Source: Rhynchopus sp. YZ270_cl-10
Lineage: Eukaryota; Euglenozoa; Diplonemea; Diplonemida; Diplonemidae
NCBI GenBank assembly: GCA_964035575.1
Contig: OZ037887.1
Coordinates: 248,001-312,000, forward strand
Length of the DNA: 64,000 nucleotides
Reading direction: 5' to 3'
Position 1 is the stretch's first letter; each line of letters starts with the position of its first letter. Under the pieces are notes generated by a model. That model was not told the DNA's origin. It ran no database searches and saw only the letters and a list, made by a program, of their open reading frames with translations. Shown in pieces: positions 10,939-20,426 of this stretch. The translations under genes and the position numbers were made by a program.

Positions 10939-12139
10939 TGCAATCAAAGTTTGGGTCATCCCTAAGTGCGGAATGTGGCACAATGTGTGTGTGTGGGGAG
11001 TTATTTAAATAATAAGCCAAGTGTGAAGCAGGAGAGGTTCTGTGGCCAGTGCCGTATTCCACCCCTATAAGATCGAACTGAAAAAAAAGTGCAAAAAGAG
11101 AGCCAGTATCGCCTAGAGAGGGGGGGGAAGATATGTGTGCATACTTGTTGAAGTAGAGGTCGGTGGGCACCTCAACTCCGACCACCTTATTTTTCCACTG
11201 AACGTGAGCAATGGGGGACATTGTGTTGTTGTTGTTGTTTTTTGCTGGAGTGGATTCAAAAATTCCTATAAAGGGCAGGGGGAGGGTTTGACGAACTTTG
11301 AAGGAAAAAGAGTCCCTCCTTCACTGAGAGCGAGCCGAACGAAGAGTTGAAATACAAAAGCCCTCTCGTGAATAGTGTACCTTGGTTCACCTGGCTGTAC
11401 CGGGGGGTGGACACCCCAACCATGCAGTCCTACATCCATTTCGTTACATCTGATACGAAATAAAGAGAAGTTGAAAATGCAAACGCTTCACCATTCATCA
11501 GACGCAAGAAGCTCTGAAAGAAACCTTAAGTCTTCTCTTACAAAAACACCTCATCAGAGGGACAACCGGCAGGATAAAAGGCACCGCCTCTCCACTGTGT
11601 CATCAATGGACGACCCGTGTGCGCATGGTATACGCGTAGACGCTTTCGGCACCAATGAAGGAACCTACTCACAGGGTGCCATCCCCTCAAGAGGGGACTT
11701 CATCGGCACGCACACGGGTCACCACGGGGAGGGGTTGGAAGGTTCTATGCAGGCACATAAAAAATATCGCAAAGAACGGAAATGCAGGGGAAGGGAGGGG
11801 GGATATCCTATAAAAAAAAAGTGTTTATTAGAGTATCCGAGGATGTGTTACACTATTTTTTTTTTTTTTTTTTTTTTTTTTTGTTTTCTACTTCATCGTT
11901 GTCGTTTCAATTACACTAAAAATACAACTTTTCAAACTTGGGGGTGGGGTTTGTTCCTTCCCCCTTTCCCCCTTTTCCCCTTTCCCCGTATTCACAAAAA
12001 TAGAGGAGAAAAAGAGAGAGAGGGGGGCACTGTGGGTGGGGTTCTATGGATCCTTTTCTTTCTTCCTTTTTTTGAAAGTATTAGTGTAGACACCCGAGGA
12101 TGTACATCACTTTTTTTTTTTGCGTTTTTTTTTTGAAAA

Positions 12140-12187
12140 CTTGGCTGTATTAGTGTAGACACCCAAGGATGAACTCCACTATAGTTT
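12140..12187 (+). repeat. dispersed repeat, family 2 (representative copy)
   Basis: The consensus begins GAAAACTTGGTTGTATTAGT, continues GTAGACACCCGAGGATGA and ends RCTCCACTATAGT. Copies: 12068-12108, 12140-12187, 26686-26745, 31916-31986, 31996-32050 and 38494-38545. All share orientation and follow a T run, which suggests the 3' part of a short retroposon or a transcribed unit. Confidence 0.75.
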
Positions 12188-12484
12188 TTTATGTGTTGGG
12201 TTGGAGGCGTAGTGAGAAACTCCCATCTGCCTATATGGCTCTGTGCTGTGTTGGTTTGTGGTAAGAAGCAAAACTGTGCGCGAGACCACGAAATTGCCTC
12301 ACAAAAAAAAAAAAATCGTATCTAGTCAGGCATATTGCTAAGTGCCGTTTCGCCGTTTTGCCTTTTAAAAAAACGCCGTTTTCAAAATTGGCGAAGCGCT
12401 GTTCCCCCCGAGAAAACGGCGTTTTCAACGCGACAAAACGCCGTTTCCTGCCGTCATTTTTTGAGAAAAAGGATCTGGCAAAAT

Positions 12485-12612
12485 CATAAAAGTAGCGTAC
12501 CGTGCGCCTGCGGCGCAAGCTTGCAACCCACCCTTCCCATGACATAGTTTGGCTGTAAAATAGTGCAATTTTAAGCACGATTTTTGAAATGTTGCGTACC
12601 GTGGCTTCGCCA
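12485..12612 (+). repeat. dispersed repeat with inverted copy at 36363-36488
   Basis: AGTAGCGTACCGTGCGCCTG at the left and TTGCGTACCGTGGCTTCGCC at the right reappear as the reverse complement at 36363-36488, with the same internal order (TGCAA..CCC, AGTTTGGCTGTAAAA, TGCAATTTTAAGC). The motif GCGTACCGT next to a GC palindrome also occurs near 18838 and 19172. Confidence 0.8.
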
Positions 12613-13340
12613 GGAACCTTTGGTTACCTGACTAACCTTTGGTTAGTCCATAGCCACCATTTCTTTTATAAATTTACTAAGGTTACTGATAAGAAGGCGG
12701 ACACCCACTACGGATTGCGGATTACCAATGGCTGAAATCTACCAAGGCACAGAGGAGGGAAGCTTTCCCGCAGAGAAGGGTTGGGGTGGTGTAGGTTGGC
12801 CGTGCATCACAAAATGCCGAGAATTTTTCCGCTGAGTTTTCCGCACAGAAAAAAATGACTGCCTCACACAAAACCACCTTTTTGGTGGAGGCTAGGGGGG
12901 CTATATAATACCCTCTGTGGTTGGCAGGGAGGCGCGCGCGAAGCGCGCGACGACCGCTTTCAACGGGGGGAAAATATTTTTTTGGCCTGGAAAAAAAAAA
13001 AAAAAGTGTCGCCGTTTTGCTTTTTTCCACTTTCGGCAAAGTTAGCAATATGCCTGTATCTAGTACCCTGTTTTCTATTATCCTTTGTTGTCGCTTTGTT
13101 TCAATGTTTTAAAATTCGAGTTCTGTTTAAAAAATATGCAACTCACAAAATACACAGTTGTTTTTTTTGTACAGGGGAGAGAAAAAAAACTCCGTTATGA
13201 TTATTACCCTCTTTTTCACTCCCTCCGTTGAAGGATTAGTAGTGTCTTAGTACTGTCACATCGTTCCATCGTCTACTAACAATCCACCAAAGGGTCCAAA
13301 ACCTCCAAAAAACCCCCCACTTTTTTCCCACTCATATGTC

Positions 13341-16300
13341 TTAAGTGCGTAACACTGGGGAGGGTGGTTCTGTAAATATCGCTGGGACTAGGTCATCTGG
13401 TCCACTTCTATTAGTCCTCATTGCGACAAAGGAGGGCGACGGGGAAATTTGAGAGACATTTGGCGTGGACTGTGTGTCGGCACACATTTTGCTCATTTTG
13501 AGGGTTTGCGAGACGCGCTCATCGAGCCTCGAGATGAACCGAAGCACATCAAGTTGACTTGTATCCAACGGCAGCGATGTGGTCATCGGTGTGGCCGACC
13601 TACTCGAGAGAACACTCCCACCTCCACTGTCCTGGATATGCACTCTTCTACTCTGTGTCTTTGGTGATCTCGAACGGTGTGGTGATATGCGCCCGCTTTC
13701 ACGATAATTCTGACTGTCGATCATTGTGAACACCGGCTCTGATGCGTCTTCAGGCGGGGTTAATGGTCTTGATGTGTTCGATCCGGTACGCGGTGTAGGT
13801 GGCGGACCACGTTGGCTCTGCACAACCTCAACAGTCTTCTCTGCAGTGCGCAGCCGTGTTGCCAAACGATCATAGTCTGCCCGCGCGACCATCCCCGCTT
13901 GCAGCTCCCGCATCTCATCGACCACACGCTTCTGTGCCTGCTCCCGTTCCACCGCCTTTTCAAGCTGCACCGCAAGCGCTTTGCTTTCTGCGCTTTCCCC
14001 ATTACCCTCTCTCGCCTCCTCCACCTGCCGTCTATCACTCTCCAGCAAAACCCTAGTGATCAATGTCCTATCTAAACACCGTTTTGTCCCTAAGGGCAGA
14101 CCCTTCACCTCCGATGGCTTCAACGTGGAGGTGAACGTTGGGTCCGTCTGAGGGGTGAACCCGGTGGCGATGTTGTACAACTGCCATGCTGGCGGAGTGT
14201 TTGCATTTGGGCTGTACCCTGGCACGGCGCTGGTACTGTGCGGGCGTTGCAGAAGATGCACTATTGGTGACATCTCTTCTGTCATACTGCCTGCTCCTCC
14301 TAAGCCAAAAAAGGCGCCATACAGTGCAGAACCACGTAGCAGAGAGGCCGCCCTTTGTCCTAACAATGCGCCTATGAGAGCAGGAATAGACCCAGTATGG
14401 TGTTCATTGCCGACAGAAGCAAACACCGAGGCAATACGTCTCGGAAGGGCAAACCCATGCATCTCCTCCCCGCCGTTCTGCTGAAGGGGGTCCTCCCCTT
14501 CCTCTCCGTGCACCTCAACGAACCGTTCTCCCAGCATATTGCCTCTAGCTAGGATCTGATTCGCACGATCTCCACATCGTATCATTCTATTGAACGCACA
14601 GACTGCGATAAAACCTTTCCTCCACCGTTGTGTTGCCCCTTTGTAGGGAATAGGGGTGAGTTTGAGGGTTTTGATGTTGATGTGGTTTTCGTATGTCGCG
14701 AGAGCTCCGTTGAGATGGCGGGTTTCGGTCTTGAGGAGACGTTTCTGGAGGATGAGGGCATCGACGCGGAGCATAAGGGGAACGGAGAAGCGGGCGAGAA
14801 GGGTGAGGTGGTCGAAGGTTCGGCCTATGGCTGCAGTATGCTCGGCAAGCCTCTCTCGCAGAAATCCGTTTTGTTGTGTAAGGAATAATAGATCTGCACG
14901 TTGTGTCTCTGTACGCCGTTCTAACACCCTGCTCTCCTCGGCACGGTCCTCTAATACTGCGCGTTCGTGAGCGCGTTCGCGGTCTTTAGAACGTAGTTCG
15001 ATTGTTGCGTCGCTCAATTCAAGCTTGCATTGGGAAACGATTTGACTCAACCCTTCGTTCTTTAGCTGCAGCTCCGCCAAATCCGCGCGATACTGTGCAG
15101 TCAGATCCTCAAAGGTTGCCTCAGAGGTTTGCAGCATGATTTCCTTCTCCCTCATGATTTCATCACGTTGCGTCGATATTGTGGCCACATTCTCTTCTCT
15201 TGCACGCTGTAACTGTGTCTGCGCCTCCTTGCACCTCGCATCCAACACCTTAACCTTCGACGACAACTGTGTATAGTACTGTACACTATGCGAGATAAAC
15301 TCGCCTATAGCGTACTTCAGGGTTTCCATGGAGATGTTCGCGGTCTCTGTTGGGACAAACTTTGCTTGGAAGGTGGTGTCCATAGACTCAATACCACTGA
15401 CCGCTTGGTACATCGCTTTGTACACTTCTGCAACATTTGTTTGGATATATTGCTTCGTTTCTGCGAGCTCTGCCGTTAATACTTCTATCTTTGTGCTACT
15501 ATGTGAAACCTCTGTTGTTAAGTCCAGATTCGCACGCTGAAGGATTTCATGCGTTTTAAAGGTTTCGGATGATGCTGTAGTCGTTACTGTGGTCGCCCTG
15601 CGAGAGATATCCTTCATGCACCCCGCAATCACTGCCCTCAGGTCTTTGAAAAGAACTGCGACCTTTGAAGGATTGGATACTACTGTTGTGTCGTCGTGAA
15701 AGGCGTCTGCCAGCTCCACTCCTCCACCCCCACCCCCACCCGCTACCACAGAGAGAAGCAGACGTCGTACAGCGTCAACCTCTAACTCCACCGCAGCTTC
15801 GATGTCACGTATCCTGGTGGACAGGGTGTGGTCTTTGCGTGAGGGTTCGTGTGTAGGGTGGAGGGAATGGAGCTCAGCCTTAAGGGAGGCAATGGTGTGG
15901 CTGTGGTGGTCCTTTTCATCGTCAATCCGTGCGCGCGCTGAAGTAAGCAGTGCAGTGGTTTCTGCATGTTTATCCTGCAGGGTGTCGTACTGTCTTTGCG
16001 CAGTGCGAAGCTCCTCAGCAAGCCCCAGAAGACGTGCCTGGTCATTGTCGTATAAAGTCTGTACCGTCTTATGAGCATTGCGGAGCTGTTCGTAATCTAC
16101 TCGGAGACGATAGAACTCTGCCAATTCGTTCTTCAGTAGTGTTTTCTTCTGGTGGCTCCGTTCCGCCTCCTGCCGTTCTTTGGTGTACTGCGCAGTGACT
16201 GCAGCAAGGCTGTGACGTACCTCGACTAATAGCTGAGATTGCTCACTGTTCTGCGATTTAAGTTCTTGGTTTGCTGCGGTCAGCGTGTCAACCTCTTTGA

Positions 16301-17000
16301 CAAGAGCATCACGCCGTGTGGTGAGGTCATCGCAACGTCGAAAGAGAGAGGCATTTTCTGCGCCCAGGTTTAGTGCTTGGGTTTTGAGCGCCTCTATTGC
16401 TTCTGTGTATTCATCGGTGTTCTGCCGCTTTGCGGAGGAGGTTTGGCTTGCCTCTGTCTTAGCCGAGAGGAGCGTTCTCTGTGAATTGATCAGCTTCTGC
16501 TGCAGCAACGCATTGTTCTTCGTCTGCCGTGTATTGTCTGCCTTTAAGGCTTCAACCTCTGCTCGCAAATTCGATGCAACATGCTCATGGTTTGCCTGCA
16601 TATCCACAACACGCTTTTCATATGCGGTGCATTTATCATACAAACCACCTTGGATTGTATCGTTATCGGAGATCATCCTTTGGATGGATCCTTGTTGCCG
16701 TTCGAGCTCTATATCTTTGACACGAACCTTCTCCTTTAACACCGAAACGTCTCCTTGCAAAATAAAAAGCTGTTCTTTGAACTGCAGCAAATCGTTCACC
16801 TCTGACTGCAAGGAAAGCACCTCAGACTGCGCCGTGGGGGAGTGTGGGGTGGCTGAGGTGGTGTGACGTGCATGGCTCACACCCGAAGCTGAGACAGATG
16901 ATGCAGAGAACAGATCTCCCAACGCACCACCAAGAAGACCTGAAGGCAAGCTCCGTCTTGGGGAACGATGTGGACTGTCCTTCCGACTGCTCCCATGCAT
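13341..17000 (-). CDS. large coiled-coil protein, 1219 aa
   Basis: This is a long cytoskeletal-type protein, family not recognised. I start at the ATG at 17000 (MHGSSRKDSPHRS). The 38 codons in frame upstream are CT-rich and read like 5'UTR. Residues 1-55 are Ser/Arg-rich. Residues ~57-380 are almost continuous heptad-rich coiled coil (LQSEVNDLLQFKEQL, LKEKVRVKDIELERQQ). A run of seven Gly lies at ~418-425. A second coiled coil spans ~483-725. A non-coiled block at ~790-815 has the basic-aromatic stretch RWRKGFIAVCAFNRM. A Gly/Ala-rich block lies near 870-900, a third coil at ~987-1060, and a Ser/Pro/Arg-rich segment (SPHRSRSPKTQSRR) at ~1100. A final short helix lies at ~1147-1173. There is no motor domain, membrane segment or signal peptide. 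The layout suits centrosomal, basal-body or axonemal scaffold proteins, which is inference from architecture alone. No introns are evident. Confidence 0.85.
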   Translation of the reverse strand: MHGSSRKDSPHRSPRRSLPSGLLGGALGDLFSASSVSASGVSHARHTTSATPHSPTAQSEVLSLQSEVNDLLQFKEQLFILQGDVSVLKEKVRVKDIELERQQGSIQRMISDNDTIQGGLYDKCTAYEKRVVDMQANHEHVASNLRAEVEALKADNTRQTKNNALLQQKLINSQRTLLSAKTEASQTSSAKRQNTDEYTEAIEALKTQALNLGAENASLFRRCDDLTTRRDALVKEVDTLTAANQELKSQNSEQSQLLVEVRHSLAAVTAQYTKERQEAERSHQKKTLLKNELAEFYRLRVDYEQLRNAHKTVQTLYDNDQARLLGLAEELRTAQRQYDTLQDKHAETTALLTSARARIDDEKDHHSHTIASLKAELHSLHPTHEPSRKDHTLSTRIRDIEAAVELEVDAVRRLLLSVVAGGGGGGGVELADAFHDDTTVVSNPSKVAVLFKDLRAVIAGCMKDISRRATTVTTTASSETFKTHEILQRANLDLTTEVSHSSTKIEVLTAELAETKQYIQTNVAEVYKAMYQAVSGIESMDTTFQAKFVPTETANISMETLKYAIGEFISHSVQYYTQLSSKVKVLDARCKEAQTQLQRAREENVATISTQRDEIMREKEIMLQTSEATFEDLTAQYRADLAELQLKNEGLSQIVSQCKLELSDATIELRSKDRERAHERAVLEDRAEESRVLERRTETQRADLLFLTQQNGFLRERLAEHTAAIGRTFDHLTLLARFSVPLMLRVDALILQKRLLKTETRHLNGALATYENHINIKTLKLTPIPYKGATQRWRKGFIAVCAFNRMIRCGDRANQILARGNMLGERFVEVHGEEGEDPLQQNGGEEMHGFALPRRIASVFASVGNEHHTGSIPALIGALLGQRAASLLRGSALYGAFFGLGGAGSMTEEMSPIVHLLQRPHSTSAVPGYSPNANTPPAWQLYNIATGFTPQTDPTFTSTLKPSEVKGLPLGTKRCLDRTLITRVLLESDRRQVEEAREGNGESAESKALAVQLEKAVEREQAQKRVVDEMRELQAGMVARADYDRLATRLRTAEKTVEVVQSQRGPPPTPRTGSNTSRPLTPPEDASEPVFTMIDSQNYRESGRISPHRSRSPKTQSRRVHIQDSGGGSVLSSRSATPMTTSLPLDTSQLDVLRFISRLDERVSQTLKMSKMCADTQSTPNVSQISPSPSFVAMRTNRSGPDDLVPAIFTEPPSPVLRT

Positions 17001-17530
17001 TGCTTCTGGGGAGGGGTATCCCTGATGGGGTTGCGGAAAGGTTAGATTGGAAGAGGAAAGGAGGAGGGGGGGATAAAAGATAATGCTAGTTGTTTGATTC
17101 AGAGGGTTGCACACTCTCAGATGATTGGGGCCATATTCTGCAAGAATTACCCCTAAAATTATTAGTTATCAAACACACCCTCAGACTGAATATGAATGGA
17201 GCGGGTTTAAAAAAAAAAAACGAGAATTGGTGTGGCCGACGACCCCAAAATAGCAGAAAATAGCAGAAAATAGCACCTCTCTTCAGCCGCACCAAAAAAT
17301 ACAGATGCCCAGAATAGCAGAAAAATAGCACCCCCCCTTTCAGCCACACCAGAGAAGTTAAACTGGCAAACACCATTCAATGAGGTGGACGCAGTACATT
17401 GACCCCTTCCTGTGGGTTGTCGAACCCCTCAGAGAGCATTTCATTGGCAGGTATATATGGTGGGAAAATGATTACCACGAGGGAGGTTGCGTGCTACGTA
17501 CATAATTCATCCAGAACGGAAAGGGGAGGG
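17001..17530. other. upstream region of the coiled-coil gene
   Basis: Read on the minus strand, the first 75 nt are pyrimidine-rich with two AGs (CCATCAG and CCCCAG) 16-40 nt before the ATG. 17225-17350 holds AATAGCAGAAAATAGCA repeats between two copies of CAGCCRCACCA. No gene is seen. Confidence 0.4.
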
Positions 17531-17659
17531 CACGGCATCCATAAGCCCTTACCAGGACCTACCCTCCGGAGGTAAAAATACCACCTCCCACCTCTTACAT
17601 TAAGCCCTTAATTTTAAGGCACTCTAAAATTAAGGGCTTAATTTAAGGGCTTAGAGTTC

Positions 17660-17747
17660 TTACTAAGGGCTTACTAAGGGCTTACTAAGGGCTTACTAAG
17701 GGCTTACTAAGGGCTTACTAAGGGCTTACTAAGGGCTTACTAAGGGC
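17660..17747 (+). repeat. 11-bp tandem array, about 8 copies
   Basis: The unit TTACTAAGGGC is repeated about eight times without variation and passes into TTAGTAAGAAATTAAGGGC. The TAAGGGC words resemble telomeric repeats, but the array is interstitial and belongs to a transposon-like element. Confidence 0.9.
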
Positions 17748-18738
17748 TTAGTAAGAAATTAAGGGCTTAATTTAAGGGCTTACAAAGAGCTTACCAAGAG
17801 TGTACTAAGACCATTAGGGTAGTTTTGGACCTCAGCAAAATTAAAATGCGATAATTGTGAAAAATCACCCAAAATTCCGTCACCCGATCGTCAGAGTGTG
17901 GGGACAAAATGCAACACTTACCGAAAAATTTCTCCAATCGGACAAAAATCCTTCTGAACACCCAAAAAAACACCTTGGTCCACATCCGCTGGGGTCCCGA
18001 GGTGGAATATATGGTTTTACAGCTTTTGGGGCCTAGCGTGGGTCCCAGATGCATTTTGCAACGGGTGTGTGTGTGTGTGTGTGCCTCAACCGTTTCAAAG
18101 TACCCTTTTCTGTACCTGAAAAGGGCACGTATCCTGTACCTAAGTGCAGTAAAGCCTTCCTTGCGTCCTCCTTCGTGGTTTTGGGTGTTCGCATGTGAGA
18201 ATCATTCTCGCATGTAATTCTCGCATCCCGGAGAGAGGATTTTAGCGTTACGTGACCACGGAGAATCGTGCGAGAATCGTGAATTTTTCGCCAGACCAAA
18301 ATAGTCCGAGAATGCGACTCGCATCTAGTGTATGCCTACACCGGCCAAAAGTCGTCCTAAACTCGCCTAAATTCAGGTGTAAATGATCCCATGGATCACG
18401 GGGACAAGATGTACCACAATATGGAGCACAAGGCATGGGTAAGGGCTAGATTCGCTGTACAACAACGTCCTCGCCATGCCGGTAAATGGCAGACCCTGCA
18501 GGCCACCCCATGTGGATCGAAATGTCCCTCATATTTTCGTAGATGCACTTTTCACAAGGTAAAATCCCTACCAAAAAACCCAAAAAGGCGAGTTTTTTCT
18601 ACTCGCCCGCACAGTATGCCTAGGGTAAGTACACTCTTGGTAAGCTCTTTGTAAGCCCTTAAATTAAGCCCTTAATTTCTTACTAAGCCCTTAGTAAGCT
18701 CTTAGTAAGAAACTAAGCCCTTACAGTCCAAGTTTCTA

Positions 18739-19321
18739 TTATGTCGTTTTTAATTATGTCGGTTTACCCCCCTTCCGACACCCAAAAAACGACATTATTA
18801 AAACCGCCAAAATCAAGAGCGCCATTAATCGCTCCATCGTACCGTGGCTCGCTTCGCGAGTCACAACCACACAAACACATACATTCCTCCCACAAAACAA
18901 TACCCAGTTTCATAACCTAAACATACACTAATGGACGCTCACCTGGTTTCGTAGGAGGTTGCAAGTGCAACGGCGGAGGCCAACATCACCCCTTCAACCG
19001 CCGTGAAGGCATCCCTGTCCAATGAGGACATTCGTACGCTCACTGACATGGCGGGAACGACTTCGGCTGCCAGAGCTACGAGGACTTAGAACTTGGAATA
19101 TTTTTTCCACACCCACTCCGCGCCCACTCCCACCCACTCACTCACACTCACACCCACACCCACTCCAAATGTAGCGTACCGTTTGGCCGGGGGCTCCGCC
19201 CCCGGCCAAACTGAAAATAAATAAATAAATAAAGCCCAAAAATCGAAAATCGGTCATTTTTTTCGATTCCGACACACAAAAAACGACATCATTAAAACCG
19301 ACCTAAATAAAGACGACATAA
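18739..19321. mobile_element. 583-bp inverted-repeat element nested in the 1.9-kb element
   Basis: The left end TTATGTCGTTTTTAATTATG pairs imperfectly with the right end ...AAATAAAGACGACATAA. Subterminal direct repeats CCGACAC..AAAAAACGACAT and ATTAAAACCG occur on both sides (18777, 19270). Inside are a GTACCGTGGCTCGCTTCGCGAG hairpin region near 18840 and a perfect GC hairpin (GTTTGGCCGGGGGC / GCCCCCGGCCAAAC) at 19179-19210. There is no coding region. Confidence 0.6.
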
Positions 19322-20390
19322 TTACCGCGTGCACTGTAAATTAAGCCCTTAATTTTAGCTGATCCCAAAATTAAGGGCTTAAAAAATTAAGAGGTGGAGC
19401 TCAAATCCCTTAGTAAGGGCTTATGGATGCCGTGGGAGGGAAATGAAAAGTGTGAAAAATGGGGGGAAAGGACTTTTTTTTAGTTTGTGTCGAAACCTGC
19501 AAGACCCGCTGTCTCCGCTCAGAGACATACCAATTAGGTGGGGGCAGAGAGCAAGGGGGGAAAACACACAACACGCGAAATGAACATGCCTCAAGTGCAC
19601 ATACACCTTTAAAAAAAATGGTAGTTATTGATTGCAGACTGATTGAAGGAATTTGCCTATGATGCAGGCACCCTCTGAATAGCCTACGTGTGCTAGGAAA
19701 AAGGGTGACGTTGATAACATTCACCTCTTGGATTACAGGCACGTATAAAGGAGGGAGGGGAAAGGGGTCGTTGAAAACTCTGACCGAGTTATTTTCGTTT
19801 TTTTTGATAAATTGTTGGAGTAGTGTAGTTGCCTCGGTTGTGTTGCCACAGTTGTGCAATCTCCACTGTCCTTTTTTTTGTTTTGCTTTTTTTTTTGTAG
19901 CGACAATCGTCAGTTCTGTACAGAACAGAAAAAATAAGGTTGCCCGAAGGCTTTTTTAAAAAAAAAGCTATTTTTTAAAAAAATCTGTTGAAGTGTAGCT
20001 GCCATTCAGACAGTCTTCACAACCATTTTTTTTTTCATTGTGTCGACAATCACCTTAAGAACCTACTCAATATTGACCCAAAGCCTTTTGTACTACAGAA
20101 GGTATAAACGTCATTCGTCCTGAAACCCTTGAGAGCAGCTTTGATGAAAAAAAATTTCATCCCCCGGGGTAATCTTACATGCTGGACACCCTACCCTTTA
20201 GAGGAGGGGGAAAATTGTGAGGATCACCCCAAATCTGGTTCTGTAATTGTCACACAAAGGTGTTGGGATACTTTACTCATGACGTACGTTCATCCATCAA
20301 GAGTGTTGCCCCCCCGGAGTGTTCTTCTAGGGTATTGCTTACAGTTAAAAACTGTCGGCACTTCCCGAGAAAGAAAAAAAAGAGTTTATG

Positions 20391-20426
20391 AGATGAATCT
20401 AAGCCTCTCGCGCTTAGTCACCTTTT
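20391..20426 (+). repeat. dispersed stem-loop repeat, family 1 (representative copy)
   Basis: The core is GATGAACCTAAGC-CTCTCGT-GCTTAGTCACC, in which CTAAGC and GCTTAG pair across a 7-nt loop. Copies: 20391-20426, 20803-20841 (partial), 24819-24856, 25541-25576, 28590-28626 and 33097-33130. All are in the plus orientation, usually after GTTTATGAG or GTTTATAAG and before TTTTTAAAAA. At 24819 the loop-flanking bases differ but the pairing is kept in part. Confidence 0.75.

Larger units (their letters stand above)
10939..13340. other. gene-poor spacer with dispersed repeats
   Basis: 11348-11450 is a diverged copy of the 756-1021 repeat. 11468-11510 (GTTGAAAATGCAAACGCTTC) recurs at 25471 and 26427. 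12068-12108 and 12140-12187 are copies of the TATTAGTGTAGACACCC family. Long T runs lie at 11851-11882. 12904-12950 includes a GCGCGC-GAA-GCGCGC hairpin. No gene is supported. Confidence 0.5.
17531..19434. mobile_element. 1.9-kb inverted-repeat element with telomere-like internal arrays
   Basis: The 22-bp perfect terminal inverted repeats (17531-17552, starting CACGGCATCCATAAGCCC; 19413-19434) are flanked by a 6-bp direct duplication GGAGGG (17525-17530, 19435-19440). The interior carries arrays of TTAAGGGC-type words, with inner inverted arms at about 17730-17807 and 18623-18700. The segment between them (17815-18620) is non-coding as far as I can see, with a GAGAATCGTGCGAGAATCGTG motif and a (GT)n run at 18064-18082. 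A second element interrupts the right side. No transposase was seen, so it is non-autonomous; the superfamily is unknown. Confidence 0.8.

Noticed and set aside
11375-12136. 253-codon plus-strand frame
   Set aside because: It begins inside a dispersed repeat, runs through a 32-base T run (poly-Phe) and low-complexity sequence, and has no ordered region.
13760-16866. Several 60-190-codon plus-strand frames opposite the coiled-coil gene
   Set aside because: They are shadows of the long minus-strand coding region, whose composition and heptads are far more protein-like.
17660-17747. True internal telomere or chromosome fusion point
   Set aside because: The array sits inside an element with perfect terminal inverted repeats and a target duplication, so transposition explains it better.
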